The notes: generated by a model from the sequence alone, not told the origin. Positions 16,185-25,135 are shown, numbered from the stretch's first letter. The stretch: DNA of 60,055 bases from Paenibacillus allorhizosphaerae (GCF_910594985.1 NZ_CAJVCE010000031.1:1-60055), one strand, 5' to 3'. A program made the numbers and translations.

Positions 16185-16373
16185 TTATGCTTCTACTTCT
16201 TGAACGTCAACCAGATGCTGTACTTGGCTTACCATACCGCGAATAGCGGCATTGTCAGCTTGAGTAACCGTTTGATGCAGCTTGCGAAGTCCGAGAGCGG
16301 CAACGGTTTTGCGTTGCGTTTCTGGACGGCCGATCAGGCTGCGCTTGAGGGTGATTTGCAATTGCTTAGCCAT
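16185..16373 (-). CDS. rpmD: 50S ribosomal protein L30
   Basis: A 62-residue bacterial L30 with LQITLKRSLIGRPETQRKTV and LGLRKLHQTV, family length. It lies between rpsE (10-base gap) and rplO in the usual spc order. Confidence 0.96.
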   Translation of the reverse strand: MAKQLQITLKRSLIGRPETQRKTVAALGLRKLHQTVTQADNAAIRGMVSQVQHLVDVQEVEA

Positions 16374-16383
16374 GGTATCCCTC

Positions 16384-16881
16384 CTAACCTAAAAGTTCTT
16401 CTACGGTTTTACCGCGAAGCTTAGCAACCTCTTCCGCACGCTTCAGGCGTCCTAAGCCTTCCAGGGTAGCGTTAACCATGTTGATGGAGTTCGAAGATCC
16501 GAGGGACTTCGTCAAAATATCGCCTACGCCAGCCAGTTCAAGCACCGCACGAACCGGGCCGCCGGCGATAACTCCTGTACCTTTCGAAGCAGGCTTCAGA
16601 AGCACGCGGCCTGCGCCAAAATGTCCAGTCACCAGGTGAGGAATAGTTGTTCCGACGATAGGAACGTGAATCAGGTTCTTCTTCGCGTCTTCGATACCTT
16701 TGCGAATCGCATCAGGTACCTCGGAAGCTTTACCGATTCCAGCGCCTACCCAACCCTTGCCGTCGCCCACGACTACAAGCGCGCTAAAGCTGAAACGACG
16801 ACCGCCTTTTACTACTTTAGCTACGCGGTTAATATGAACGACTTTTTCAGTCAGCTCTAAAGTATTGGGATCAATACGCAA
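16384..16881 (-). CDS. rpsE: 30S ribosomal protein S5
   Basis: A 165-residue S5 with the double-stranded RNA-binding N-terminal domain (RVAKVVKGGRRFSFSALVVV) and C-terminal domain VPIVGTTIPHLVTGHFGAG; it contributes to mRNA entry and decoding fidelity. The start is TTG 16879-16881, eight bases after AAGGAGG; no ATG or GTG is better placed. A TTG start for this abundant protein is notable. Confidence 0.95.
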   Translation of the reverse strand: MRIDPNTLELTEKVVHINRVAKVVKGGRRFSFSALVVVGDGKGWVGAGIGKASEVPDAIRKGIEDAKKNLIHVPIVGTTIPHLVTGHFGAGRVLLKPASKGTGVIAGGPVRAVLELAGVGDILTKSLGSSNSINMVNATLEGLGRLKRAEEVAKLRGKTVEELLG

Positions 16882-16911
16882 GTCCTTTACCTCCTTGTTT
16901 CATAGATTGAA

Positions 16912-17280
16912 TTAGAATTCAAGACCTGCTTCACGAGCAGCGTCTGCGAGTGCCTTTACTCGGCCGTGATACAAATATCCGCCGCGGTCAAATACCACTT
17001 TGTCTACGCCGGCTTTTTTGGCGCGCTCTGCGATCAAAGCGCCGACTTTCGTAGCCGCTTCAACGTTACCGCCGTTGCCGACATTTTCTTTCAATTCTTT
17101 ATCTTGCGTCGATGCTGCAGCGATCGTTACGCCTTTTACATCGTCGACCAGTTGAGCATACATATGTTTAGCAGAACGGAAAATATTGAGGCGTGGACGC
17201 TCAGCCGTTCCTTGAATTTTTTTGCGAACGCGAAGATGTCTCTTCAGACGCGCTTTATTTTTATCGCCTTTGGTAATCAT
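16912..17280 (-). CDS. rplR: 50S ribosomal protein L18
   Basis: A 122-residue L18, which binds 5S rRNA with L5 in the central protuberance. The basic N-terminal stretch KNKARLKRHLRVRKK and C-terminal YHGRVKALADAAREAGLEF are intact. ATG 17278-17280 is selected; an upstream GTG lies within the AAAGGAGTG ribosome-binding site. Confidence 0.96.
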   Translation of the reverse strand: MITKGDKNKARLKRHLRVRKKIQGTAERPRLNIFRSAKHMYAQLVDDVKGVTIAAASTQDKELKENVGNGGNVEAATKVGALIAERAKKAGVDKVVFDRGGYLYHGRVKALADAAREAGLEF

Positions 17281-17339
17281 TCCAGGGTTCACTCCTTTCG
17301 AGTTGGTTCCGAATCAGCAGGCTAAGCCGTTACGCCGCC

Positions 17340-17882
17340 TTACTTCTTCTTACCGGCTTTACCTTCTTTACGAAGAATACGCTCGCCTTCGTACTTGATT
17401 CCTTTGCCTTTATACGGCTCAGGCTCACGTACGGAACGAACTTTTGCAGCTGTTGCGCCGACCAATTCTTTATCGATCCCTTTAACGATGATCTTGGTGT
17501 TGGAAGGAACTTCGAATTCGATGCCGCTCTCAGGCTCGATCTCAACCGGGTGGGAATACCCAACGTTCAGCACCAGCTTATTGCCGGTTTTGTTCGCACG
17601 GTAACCTACGCCAACAAGCTCAAGGTTTTTTGCGAATCCATCAGTTACGCCGCTAACCATGTTTTGTACTACACTGCGCGTAGTACCATGCAAAGAGCGG
17701 TGCAATTTATTGTCGGAAGGGCGTTCTACAGTCAGAACACTGCCCTCAACGCTAACCTTCATATCTTTGTGCAGCTCACGGCTCAAAGTACCTTTAGGAC
17801 CTTTTACCGTAATTAATGTATTTTCTAAAGTCACGTTTACTCCGCTTGGGATCGTGATAGGCTTTCGGCCAATACGGGACAT
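17340..17882 (-). CDS. rplF: 50S ribosomal protein L6
   Basis: A 180-residue L6 with two homologous domains; MSRIGRKPITIPSGVNVT starts the protein and EPYKGKGIKYEGERILRKEG ends the second domain. It lies by the sarcin-ricin loop. ATG 17880-17882 follows GGAGG by eight bases. Confidence 0.97.
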   Translation of the reverse strand: MSRIGRKPITIPSGVNVTLENTLITVKGPKGTLSRELHKDMKVSVEGSVLTVERPSDNKLHRSLHGTTRSVVQNMVSGVTDGFAKNLELVGVGYRANKTGNKLVLNVGYSHPVEIEPESGIEFEVPSNTKIIVKGIDKELVGATAAKVRSVREPEPYKGKGIKYEGERILRKEGKAGKKK

Positions 17883-17914
17883 GTTGTGCACCTCCGTTCA
17901 TTAAAAATCATTTA

Positions 17915-18313
17915 TTACCAAACGTAGCAGATCACTTCTCCGCCGGCTTTGGATTGACGAGCTTCTTTGTCTGTCATTACCCCTTTGGAGGTGGACAGAA
18001 TTGCGATTCCGAGACCTCCGAGTACGCGCGGAACCTCTTGGCTTTTCGCATAAACGCGCAGGCCTGGCTTGCTGATTCTTTTCAAACCGGTAATAACGCG
18101 CTCTTGGTTCGGGCCATATTTCAGGAACAAGCGGATGATGCCTTGCTTGTTATCTTCGATATATTCAGCGTCACGAATAAAGCCTTCCTTTTTCAAGATC
18201 TCGGCGATTTCACGCTTAACCTTCGAAGCCGGAATTTCCACAGTTTCGTGACGAACAACGTTAGCGTTGCGAATGCGTGTAAGCATATCTGCAATTGGAT
18301 CGGACATAACCAT
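17915..18313 (-). CDS. rpsH: 30S ribosomal protein S8
   Basis: A 132-residue S8, a primary binder of the 16S central domain. DPIADMLTRIRNAN at the start and STSKGVMTDKEAR...GGEVICYVW at the end are typical. In enterobacteria S8 represses the spc operon; whether that holds here is not shown by the sequence. Confidence 0.97.
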   Translation of the reverse strand: MVMSDPIADMLTRIRNANVVRHETVEIPASKVKREIAEILKKEGFIRDAEYIEDNKQGIIRLFLKYGPNQERVITGLKRISKPGLRVYAKSQEVPRVLGGLGIAILSTSKGVMTDKEARQSKAGGEVICYVW

Positions 18314-18346
18314 GTAATGTAAACCTCCTTCCCGAAACTTTAGGTT

Positions 18347-18532
18347 TTACCAGCTTGCTTTCTTAACGCCAGGAATCTGGCCTTTGTATGCCAATTCGCG
18401 GAAGCAAATTCTGCAAATTTTGAACTTACGCAGAACAGAATGCGGACGACCGCAGCGTTCGCAGCGTGTGTAAGCCTGCACCTTGAATTTTGGAGGACGC
18501 TGCTGCTTAATCTTCATCGAAGTTTTTGCCAC
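18347..18532 (-). CDS. rpsN: 30S ribosomal protein S14, zinc-ribbon type
   Basis: A 61-residue short S14 with the C-x2-C...C-x2-C zinc ribbon (CERCGRP...CRICF) and ending AYKGQIPGVKKASW. This is the zinc-requiring paralogue normally encoded in the spc operon of Bacilli. Confidence 0.97.
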   Translation of the reverse strand: MAKTSMKIKQQRPPKFKVQAYTRCERCGRPHSVLRKFKICRICFRELAYKGQIPGVKKASW

Positions 18533-18562
18533 TTTTTGTTTACACCTCCGATTATGCCGTCC

Positions 18563-19105
18563 TTATTTTACAAACGGCATACCTAATTGGTTTAATAACT
18601 CACGGGACTCTTCATCCGTTTTGGCCGTAGTTACGATTACGATATCCATACCGCGCACTTTGTCCACTTTGTCGTACTCAACTTCCGGGAAGATCAGCTG
18701 CTCTTTCAAACCGAGCGTGTAGTTTCCGCGGCCGTCGAATGCTTTCGCGGAAACGCCGCGGAAGTCGCGAACCCGTGGAAGAGCAACGTTGAACAGCTTA
18801 TCCAGGAATTGATACATGCGCTCGCCGCGAAGCGTTACTTTCACGCCGATTGGCATATTTTCGCGCAGTTTAAAGCCTGCGATCGATTTTTTCGCTCTGG
18901 TGATAACCGGCTTTTGACCGGAGATCAGTTGCAGGTCTTGAACCGCCGTATCGAGAACTTTGGAGTTGGATACCGCTTCGCCCACACCCATGTTAATAAC
19001 GACTTTCTCGATCTTCGGAACTTGCATTACAGTTGTGTAATTAAACTTCTGCATCAACGCAGGAGTGATTTCGTTCAGAAAACGATCTTTCATTCTTGCT
19101 GCCAT
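18563..19105 (-). CDS. rplE: 50S ribosomal protein L5
   Basis: A 180-residue L5 that binds 5S rRNA and contacts S13. Family motifs QVPKIEKVVINMGVGEA and GMDIVIVTTAKTDEESRELL are present. Length and order between rplX and rpsN are normal. Confidence 0.97.
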   Translation of the reverse strand: MAARMKDRFLNEITPALMQKFNYTTVMQVPKIEKVVINMGVGEAVSNSKVLDTAVQDLQLISGQKPVITRAKKSIAGFKLRENMPIGVKVTLRGERMYQFLDKLFNVALPRVRDFRGVSAKAFDGRGNYTLGLKEQLIFPEVEYDKVDKVRGMDIVIVTTAKTDEESRELLNQLGMPFVK

Positions 19106-19136
19106 CGTTCATGTACCTCCTTTCTTACTTTTACAA

Positions 19137-19490
19137 TTAATCGATAACCTCGCCGGATTTTTTCGCGACGCGGACTTTATTGCCGTTCTCAAGCACTTTG
19201 TAGCCGACGCGTGTAGGCTGGCCGCTCTTCGGATCGATCAGCATCACATTAGATACATGAATCGGAGCCTCTTGCGTAATGATGCCGCCTTGCGGATTTT
19301 GTTGGGAAGGCTTCGTGTGCTTCTTCACCAGGTTCACACCTTCGATCAACACTCGGTTTTCGCGAGGGAATGCTGCGATGACGCGGCCCTTTTTCCCTTT
19401 GTCCTTACCGGTAATAACAAAAACCGTATCGTCTTTTTTCACGTGCAATTTATTGTTATGGGACTCGAGTTTCTTCGGTTGTTTTGGCAT
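19137..19490 (-). CDS. rplX: 50S ribosomal protein L24
   Basis: A 117-residue L24, an assembly-initiating protein with a KOW core (KDDTVFVITGKDKGKKGRVI). It carries about 15 extra N-terminal residues (MPKQPKKLESHNNKL) compared with B. subtilis L24. The ATG has GAGGTG at a good distance, so the extension appears genuine. I recall similar extensions in Paenibacillus-type L24. Confidence 0.95.
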   Translation of the reverse strand: MPKQPKKLESHNNKLHVKKDDTVFVITGKDKGKKGRVIAAFPRENRVLIEGVNLVKKHTKPSQQNPQGGIITQEAPIHVSNVMLIDPKSGQPTRVGYKVLENGNKVRVAKKSGEVID

Positions 19491-19537
19491 TTCGTTTACA
19501 CCTCAGCTTTCATAAGAAAACTTATTGATTTCTTAAC

Positions 19538-19906
19538 TTAGATAACCTCAGGAGCCAGAGAAACGATCTTCATGAAGTCTCTGTCGCGAAGTTCGCGCGC
19601 TACCGGTCCGAAGATCCGCGTGCCGCGTGGGCTCTTATCTTCTTTTACGATAACCGCTGCATTTTCGTCAAAGGTGATGTAGGATCCGTCTTTACGACGA
19701 GCACCGCGTCTCGTGCGCACGACTACCGCTTTAACAACGTCACCCTTTTTGACAACGCCACCTGGTGTTGCTTCTTTTACGGAGCAAACGATCAGATCAC
19801 CGATGTTCGCAGTACGACGACCCGTACCACCCAACACGCGGATACACATAAGCGATTTCGCGCCGGAATTATCAGCTACCTTCAAACGAGTAAATGGTTG
19901 AATCAT
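19538..19906 (-). CDS. rplN: 50S ribosomal protein L14
   Basis: A 122-residue L14 with the signature GGVVKKGDVVKAVVVRTRRG and C-terminus FGPVARELRDRDFMKIVSLA. It forms inter-subunit bridge B8. Normal length and context. Confidence 0.97.
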   Translation of the reverse strand: MIQPFTRLKVADNSGAKSLMCIRVLGGTGRRTANIGDLIVCSVKEATPGGVVKKGDVVKAVVVRTRRGARRKDGSYITFDENAAVIVKEDKSPRGTRIFGPVARELRDRDFMKIVSLAPEVI

Positions 19907-19947
19907 TGTGTATTCCCTCCTTCCAGGCTTGATACCAGTTGCTTATA

Positions 19948-20211
19948 TTAAACGATAACCGCTTTTTCAACCACTTTGACCAGTCTCCAGCGCTTGTCTT
20001 TGGAGAGCGGACGGGTTTCCATGATTTCGACAACGTCACCGATTTTAGCTTCATTGTTCTCATCATGAGCCTTGAACTTTTTCGTATATTTGATGCGCTT
20101 GTGATAAAGGTCGTGTTTTTTGTACGTTTCTACAGCAACAACGATGGTTTTGTCCATTTTGTCGCTTACGACTTTACCCAGCTGCGTCTTGCGCTCGTTG
20201 CGTTCAGCCAT
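19948..20211 (-). CDS. rpsQ: 30S ribosomal protein S17
   Basis: An 87-residue S17 OB-fold protein: GKVVSDKMDKTIVVAVETYK and GDVVEIMETRPLSKDKRWRL. ATG 20209-20211 is chosen because GAGGAGG is seven bases upstream; an earlier in-frame ATG lies before that site. Confidence 0.96.
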   Translation of the reverse strand: MAERNERKTQLGKVVSDKMDKTIVVAVETYKKHDLYHKRIKYTKKFKAHDENNEAKIGDVVEIMETRPLSKDKRWRLVKVVEKAVIV

Positions 20212-20234
20212 CAGAGATCCTCCTCTCTCATTCA

Positions 20235-20435
20235 TTAACTAGTGATTCCCAATTCTCTTTCACGCAAAACAGTTTTTGCCCGGGCAATCTCTTTGCGGAC
20301 TTTTTGAATTTGTACGGGATTATCCAGTTGACCGGTAGCCAGTTGAAAACGGAGGTTAAAGAGTTGCTCTTTAAATCCGGCAATTTTTTGTTCGATCTCA
20401 GCAGTGGTTAAGTTGCGAAATTCACTAGCTTTCAT
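20235..20435 (-). CDS. rpmC: 50S ribosomal protein L29
   Basis: A 66-residue two-helix protein near the peptide exit tunnel: MKASEFRNLTTAEIEQKI and FQLATGQLDNPVQIQKVRKE. ATG 20433-20435 has AGGTGG eight bases upstream and overlaps the end of rplP by 11 bases, suggesting coupled translation. Confidence 0.95.
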   Translation of the reverse strand: MKASEFRNLTTAEIEQKIAGFKEQLFNLRFQLATGQLDNPVQIQKVRKEIARAKTVLRERELGITS

Positions 20436-20859
20436 TTGCTTCACCACCTACTTCTTCTCTTTTCACAAACTTCGTTTTGATCGGGAGCTTGTGAGAGGCG
20501 AGACGCATAGCTTCACGGGCGATTTCTTCGCTGACGCCTGCAAGTTCAAACAGAACTTTGCCCGGCTTCACGACAGCAACCCATTTCTCTACGTTACCTT
20601 TACCGCTACCCATCCGGACTTCAAGCGGCTTTTGGGTAATTGGCTTGGAAGGGAAAATCTTGATCCAAACTTTACCGCCCCGCTTAATATAACGAGTCAT
20701 CGCAATACGGGCTGCTTCGATTTGACGGTTGGTTACCCAAGCCGGCTCAAGCGCCTGCAAACCATATTCGCCGAAATGTACTTCCGCTCCGCCTTTCGCT
20801 TGGCCGCGCATGTTGCCGCGGTGCTCCTTGCGGTGTTTTACACGTTTAGGAACTAACAT
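20425..20859 (-). CDS. rplP: 50S ribosomal protein L16
   Basis: A 144-residue L16 next to the A site of the peptidyl transferase centre. MLVPKRVKHRKEHRGNMRGQ and KPITQKPLEVRMGSGKGNVE are typical. Its 3' end overlaps rpmC. Confidence 0.97.
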   Translation of the reverse strand: MLVPKRVKHRKEHRGNMRGQAKGGAEVHFGEYGLQALEPAWVTNRQIEAARIAMTRYIKRGGKVWIKIFPSKPITQKPLEVRMGSGKGNVEKWVAVVKPGKVLFELAGVSEEIAREAMRLASHKLPIKTKFVKREEVGGEANES

Positions 20860-20861
20860 GA

Positions 20862-21527
20862 TTAGTTGCCTCCTTCCGTAACAGCCTTTTTCTTAGCCGT
20901 TGGAAGAACTTCGCCACGATAGATCCATACTTTTACGCCGATTCGACCATAAGTGGTATGAGCTTCAGCCGTACCGTAGTCGATGTCTGCACGCAATGTA
21001 TGAAGTGGTACCGTACCTTCGCTATAACCTTCCGTTCTAGCGATTTCCGCTCCGCCCAAACGACCGCTAACCGATGTTTTAATACCTTTGGCTCCGGATC
21101 TCATCGTTCTTTGGATCGACTGTTTCAGTGCACGACGGAACGATACGCGACGCTCCAATTGTTGTGCAATGCTCTCAGCTACCAAAATCGCGTCCAGCTC
21201 CGGATGTTTTACTTCGTTGATGTTGATATGAACTTTTTTACCGTTCGTCAGCTTGGAAAGATAGCCGCGGATCACTTCTACTTCGGAACCGCCTTTACCG
21301 ATAACCATGCCAGGCTTTGCAGTATGAATCGTAACGTTCACGCGGTTTGCTGCACGTTCGATTTCAATGCGGGAAACTGCGGATTCTTTCAGCTTTTGTT
21401 TCAGATATTCGCGAATTTTGACGTCTTCCATCAGCAGATCGCCGAAATCTTTGCCGGCGAACCATTTGGATTCCCAGTCACGAATAATACCAATTCTAAG
21501 TCCTACCGGGTTTACTTTCTGACCCAC
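20862..21527 (-). CDS. rpsC: 30S ribosomal protein S3
   Basis: A 221-residue S3 with an N-terminal KH domain (about 40-110; GMVIGKGGSEVEVIRGYL) and a C-terminal domain. It lines the mRNA entry channel. It starts MGQKVNPVGLRIGIIRDWES and ends two bases before rplP. Confidence 0.97.
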   Translation of the reverse strand: MGQKVNPVGLRIGIIRDWESKWFAGKDFGDLLMEDVKIREYLKQKLKESAVSRIEIERAANRVNVTIHTAKPGMVIGKGGSEVEVIRGYLSKLTNGKKVHININEVKHPELDAILVAESIAQQLERRVSFRRALKQSIQRTMRSGAKGIKTSVSGRLGGAEIARTEGYSEGTVPLHTLRADIDYGTAEAHTTYGRIGVKVWIYRGEVLPTAKKKAVTEGGN

Positions 21528-21540
21528 ACGTTATCCCTCC

Positions 21541-21876
21541 TTATTTCTCAGATACCACTAAAGTAATGTGGCTGGTACGTTTATTAATACGGCTCGCACG
21601 ACCCATAGCGCGAGGACGGAATCTCTTCAAAGTCGGTCCTTGATCTACGAAAACTTGAGCAACCACCAGATTGTTTGGATCCAAGGAGTAGTTGTGCTCA
21701 GCGTTTGCGATAGCCGAGTTCAGCAGCTTCTCAACGATCGGGGAAGCGGCTTTTGGCGTGTGGCGCAAAATCGCGATCGCTTCGCCCACTTGCTTGCCGC
21801 GGATCAAATCAACGACGAGCTGTGCCTTTCGGGGAGCAATGCGAACATATCTTACAACGGCTTTAGCTTGTTGCAT
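21541..21876 (-). CDS. rplV: 50S ribosomal protein L22
   Basis: A 111-residue L22. Its long beta-hairpin (near GPTLKRFRPRAMGRASRINK) lines the exit tunnel and no macrolide-resistance type deletion is apparent there. ATG 21874-21876 is chosen with GAGGAGG seven bases upstream. Confidence 0.96.
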   Translation of the reverse strand: MQQAKAVVRYVRIAPRKAQLVVDLIRGKQVGEAIAILRHTPKAASPIVEKLLNSAIANAEHNYSLDPNNLVVAQVFVDQGPTLKRFRPRAMGRASRINKRTSHITLVVSEK

Positions 21877-21919
21877 GGAAGTACCTCCTCTCATTCACTT
21901 CTAAACATGTTTTCCTGTC

Positions 21920-22204
21920 TTAGCGCTTGCCCGTTTTCTTGTCGTCACCGGAGTGACCTTTGTATGTGCGGGTTGGAGCAAATTCACCAAGCTTATGTCC
22001 GACCATATCTTCCGTTACATAGACTGGAACATGCTTTCTGCCATCATATACCGCGAATGTGTGGCCGATGAATTGCGGGAAAATCGTCGAACGGCGAGAC
22101 CAAGTCTTGATAACCTGTTTCTTCACACCGTCGTTACCCAATGCTTCTACTTTCTTCAAAAGATAGCCATCAACAAATGGCCCCTTCTTTAAACTGCGAC
22201 CCAT
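21920..22204 (-). CDS. rpsS: 30S ribosomal protein S19
   Basis: A 94-residue S19, starting MGRSLKKGPFVDGYLLKKVE, with SRRSTIFPQFIGHTFAVYDG. A head protein paired with S13. Order rplB-rpsS-rplV is normal. Confidence 0.97.
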   Translation of the reverse strand: MGRSLKKGPFVDGYLLKKVEALGNDGVKKQVIKTWSRRSTIFPQFIGHTFAVYDGRKHVPVYVTEDMVGHKLGEFAPTRTYKGHSGDDKKTGKR

Positions 22205-22249
22205 GCTTCGTTCCTCCCTTCTTTAACCGAAACAAGATAGACATTACTG

Positions 22250-23080
22250 TTACTTCGTACGACGACGAATAATATATTGATTGGAAGCTTTGTTTTTCTT
22301 CCGAGTCTTGTAACCAAGCGTCGGTTTGCCCCATGGAGACATCGGAGATTTGCGTCCGATCGGAGAACGGCCTTCGCCACCACCGTGTGGGTGATCGTTC
22401 GGGTTCATGACGGAACCGCGCACTTCCGGTCTTTGACCGAGCCAGCGGGAACGTCCGGCTTTACCGATTTTGACAAGCTCATAATCTTCGTTACCTACGG
22501 AACCGATGGTTGCGCGGCAAACTTTCAAAACTCTTCTCATTTCGCCCGAGGACAGACGAACGATAGCGTACTGCTCTTCTTTACCGAGAAGCTGAGCTTC
22601 CGTTCCGGCCGCGCGAACCAATTGGCCGCCCTTGCCCGGCTTAAGCTCGATATTGTGAATCACTGTACCTACCGGGATGTTTTCCATTGGAAGCGCGTTT
22701 CCGATCTTGATGTCGGCTTCCGGACCCGATACGATTTGATCGCCCACTTTAAGGCCTTTCGGAGCGATGATGTAACGCTTTTCGCCATCCACATAGTGGA
22801 TCAACGCGATGTTCGCGGAACGGTTCGGATCATACTCGATTGTAGCAACGGTACCGGGTATTCCATCTTTGTTCCGTTTGAAATCGATAATACGGTATTT
22901 ACGCTTATGTCCGCCGCCTTGATGACGAACCGTAATTTTACCTTGGTTGTTGCGGCCGGCTTTTTTGCTCAGCGGAGCCAGCAAGCTTTTCTCCGGTGTG
23001 GATGTTGTAATTTCTTCAAATGTAGAAACCGACATCGCACGTCTTGCAGGAGACGTTGGTTTATATTTTTTAATTGGCAC
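22250..23080 (-). CDS. rplB: 50S ribosomal protein L2
   Basis: A 276-residue L2, needed for subunit association and peptidyl transfer. The conserved VMNPNDHPHGGGEGRSPIG segment near residue 225, with the His at the catalytic-centre side, and the SH3-like and OB domains are intact. Confidence 0.98.
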   Translation of the reverse strand: MPIKKYKPTSPARRAMSVSTFEEITTSTPEKSLLAPLSKKAGRNNQGKITVRHQGGGHKRKYRIIDFKRNKDGIPGTVATIEYDPNRSANIALIHYVDGEKRYIIAPKGLKVGDQIVSGPEADIKIGNALPMENIPVGTVIHNIELKPGKGGQLVRAAGTEAQLLGKEEQYAIVRLSSGEMRRVLKVCRATIGSVGNEDYELVKIGKAGRSRWLGQRPEVRGSVMNPNDHPHGGGEGRSPIGRKSPMSPWGKPTLGYKTRKKNKASNQYIIRRRTK

Positions 23081-23110
23081 GTGGATTCCCTCCTTACTTC
23101 AAAAGATGTC

Positions 23111-23401
23111 TTATACGGATTCGAAGAACTCCAGCTCTTTGCTGTCTGCGCTCAAGGTTACGATCGCTTTCTTCCATTCGGAAGTGTAACCGGAGTAACG
23201 TCCATAGCGCTTTGGCTTCGCAGGCATTCTCAATGTGTTAACATTCGTTACTTTCACTTTGAAAATTTGCTCGATCGCTTGCTTGATTTCCGTTTTGTTC
23301 GAACGAATGTCGACTTCGAAAACGTACTTCTTGTCGCTCATCATTTCGCTGGAACGTTCGGTAATGATCGGGCGCTTAATAATATCGCGAGGGTTTTTCA
23401 T
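23111..23401 (-). CDS. rplW: 50S ribosomal protein L23
   Basis: A 96-residue L23, the docking site at the tunnel exit for trigger factor and SRP. Motifs IIKRPIITERSSE and KYVFEVDIRSNKTEIKQAIE are present. The ATG overlaps the rplD stop by one base. Confidence 0.97.
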   Translation of the reverse strand: MKNPRDIIKRPIITERSSEMMSDKKYVFEVDIRSNKTEIKQAIEQIFKVKVTNVNTLRMPAKPKRYGRYSGYTSEWKKAIVTLSADSKELEFFESV

Positions 23402-24024
23402 TACGCAAACACCTCCTCTACCTTTTGCACCGCTTCTTTCGTAATGATCAGCTTGTCGTAAACCATAACATCAAGCACGTTGATTCCTTCAGCGGCTACA
23501 AACTTAACGCCAGGAATGTTGCGTGCGGACAATGCTACGTTCTCGTCATACGCCGCTGTCACTACCAAAGCTTTACGATCTACTTTAAGGTTATTTAAAA
23601 TCGCCGCGAACTCTTTCGTCTTCGGAGCAGCCAGGGACAATGCATCGAGAACGATGATTTCGCTGGACTTCACCTTGGAAGACAACGCGGATTTGATCGC
23701 CAAACGACGAACTTTCTTAGGAAGCTTATAGGAATAGCTGCGAGGCGTAGGACCGAATACGACACCGCCGCCTTTCCATTGCGGGGAGCGGATACTGCCT
23801 TGACGGGCACGTCCTGTACCTTTTTGTTTCCAAGGCTTGCGACCGCCGCCGCGAACTTCGGAACGACCTTTCGTTTTATGCGTACCGGCGCGAAGCGATG
23901 CACGCTGCATCAATACCGCTTCATTCAACACATGAACATGCGGCTCGATTCCGAATACGGACTCGGACAGCTCGACTTCGCCAACCTGGGAACCACTAAC
24001 GTTAAATACTGCTACTTTTGGCAT
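23401..24024 (-). CDS. rplD: 50S ribosomal protein L4
   Basis: A 207-residue L4. The extended loop reaching the exit tunnel (RGGGRKPWKQKGTGRARQGS) is complete, with no sign of macrolide-resistance changes that I can identify. Overlaps rplW by one base (TAATG). Confidence 0.97.
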   Translation of the reverse strand: MPKVAVFNVSGSQVGEVELSESVFGIEPHVHVLNEAVLMQRASLRAGTHKTKGRSEVRGGGRKPWKQKGTGRARQGSIRSPQWKGGGVVFGPTPRSYSYKLPKKVRRLAIKSALSSKVKSSEIIVLDALSLAAPKTKEFAAILNNLKVDRKALVVTAAYDENVALSARNIPGVKFVAAEGINVLDVMVYDKLIITKEAVQKVEEVFA

Positions 24025-24048
24025 CTGTTATCCTCCTTTCTTGCTATC

Positions 24049-24675
24049 TTACTTCTTTACCGTAGACTTCACGGTAACGACGCAGTTTTTCGGGCCCGGA
24101 ATGGAACCTTTGATCAGAAGCACATTGCGCTCAGCGTCGACTTTAACAACTTCGAGCTTTTGAATCGTAACCGTCTCCGTACCCATATGCCCTGGCAAGT
24201 TTTTGCCTTTTGGCACGCGGTTCGCTTGAATCGAACCCATGGAACCCGGACCGCGATGATAACGGGAACCGTGAGCCATCGGACCTCTGGATTGGTTATG
24301 TCTTTTGATAACGCCTTGGAACCCTTTACCTTTCGAAGTTCCCGTAACGTCAACGAATTCTCCTTCAGCGAACAAGTCAGCTTTGATTTCCTGGCCAACT
24401 TCATAATCAGACATTTGAACGCCGCGGATTTCTTTAATGTAGCGCTTAGGTGTTGCGCCCGCTTTTTTCGCATGGCCCAACTCAGGTTTAATCGCATTCT
24501 TTTCTTTCTTATCAGCAAAACCGATTTGGATGGCTTCATAACCGTCGTTGTCCGAATCCTTCTTCTGCAGCACTGTGCAAGGACCCGCTTGGATAACCGT
24601 AACCGGAACAACCAATCCTTCAGGTGTAAATACTTGAGTCATACCAAGTTTTTTACCTAAGATACCTTTTGTCAT
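24049..24675 (-). CDS. rplC: 50S ribosomal protein L3
   Basis: A 208-residue L3, starting MTKGILGKKLGMTQVFTPEG, with the loop around QSRGPMAHGSRYHRGPGSMG that approaches the peptidyl transferase centre. ATG 24673-24675 is chosen; an earlier GTG is part of the AGAGGTG ribosome-binding site. Confidence 0.97.
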   Translation of the reverse strand: MTKGILGKKLGMTQVFTPEGLVVPVTVIQAGPCTVLQKKDSDNDGYEAIQIGFADKKEKNAIKPELGHAKKAGATPKRYIKEIRGVQMSDYEVGQEIKADLFAEGEFVDVTGTSKGKGFQGVIKRHNQSRGPMAHGSRYHRGPGSMGSIQANRVPKGKNLPGHMGTETVTIQKLEVVKVDAERNVLLIKGSIPGPKNCVVTVKSTVKK

Positions 24676-24726
24676 CGTTGACACCTCTTTTCCTCTCTAG
24701 CTTCTATTTATTCACATGTGTATATC

Positions 24727-25035
24727 TTACAGTTTGATTTCGATATCCACACCGGACGGCAGATCCAAACGCATCAGCGCGTCAACCGTTTGCGGCGTCG
24801 GATTCACAATATCAATCAAACGCTTGTGCGTGCGCATTTCGAATTGTTCACGAGAATCTTTGTACTTGTGAACGGCACGAAGAATCGTGATGACTTGCTT
24901 CTCAGTAGGAAGCGGAATCGGACCAGACACTCCTGCACCGGAACGCTTGGCTGTTTCCACGATCTTCTCGGCGGATTGATCCAGAACTCTGTGATCATAA
25001 GCCTTCAAACGAATACGAATCTTTTGCTTTGCCAT
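24727..25035 (-). CDS. rpsJ: 30S ribosomal protein S10
   Basis: A 102-residue S10, which is also the NusE antitermination factor. AKQKIRIRLKAYDHRVLDQS at the start and THKRLIDIVNPTPQTVDALM are typical. It is the first gene of the S10-spc-alpha block, with a strong promoter 140 bases upstream. Confidence 0.97.
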   Translation of the reverse strand: MAKQKIRIRLKAYDHRVLDQSAEKIVETAKRSGAGVSGPIPLPTEKQVITILRAVHKYKDSREQFEMRTHKRLIDIVNPTPQTVDALMRLDLPSGVDIEIKL

Positions 25036-25084
25036 AGTATTCCCTCCTTTTATCGCCCAATTTAGTATCGGACATACTCCGTGA

Positions 25085-25135
25085 AAATCTCCTGACGCCG
25101 CCCCTATGGCAAAGGGGCCGGGTGTGTCAGCAACC
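25085..25135 (-). promoter_or_regulatory. S10 operon leader hairpin
   Basis: The rpsJ leader (minus strand) folds into a GC-rich stem: CTGAC / GTCAG outside (25126-25130 with 25092-25096) and GGCCCCT / AGGGGC-type pairing inside (25113-25118 with 25101-25105). There is no T run after it, so an r-protein binding site is more likely than a terminator. The regulator is not identified. Confidence 0.5.
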
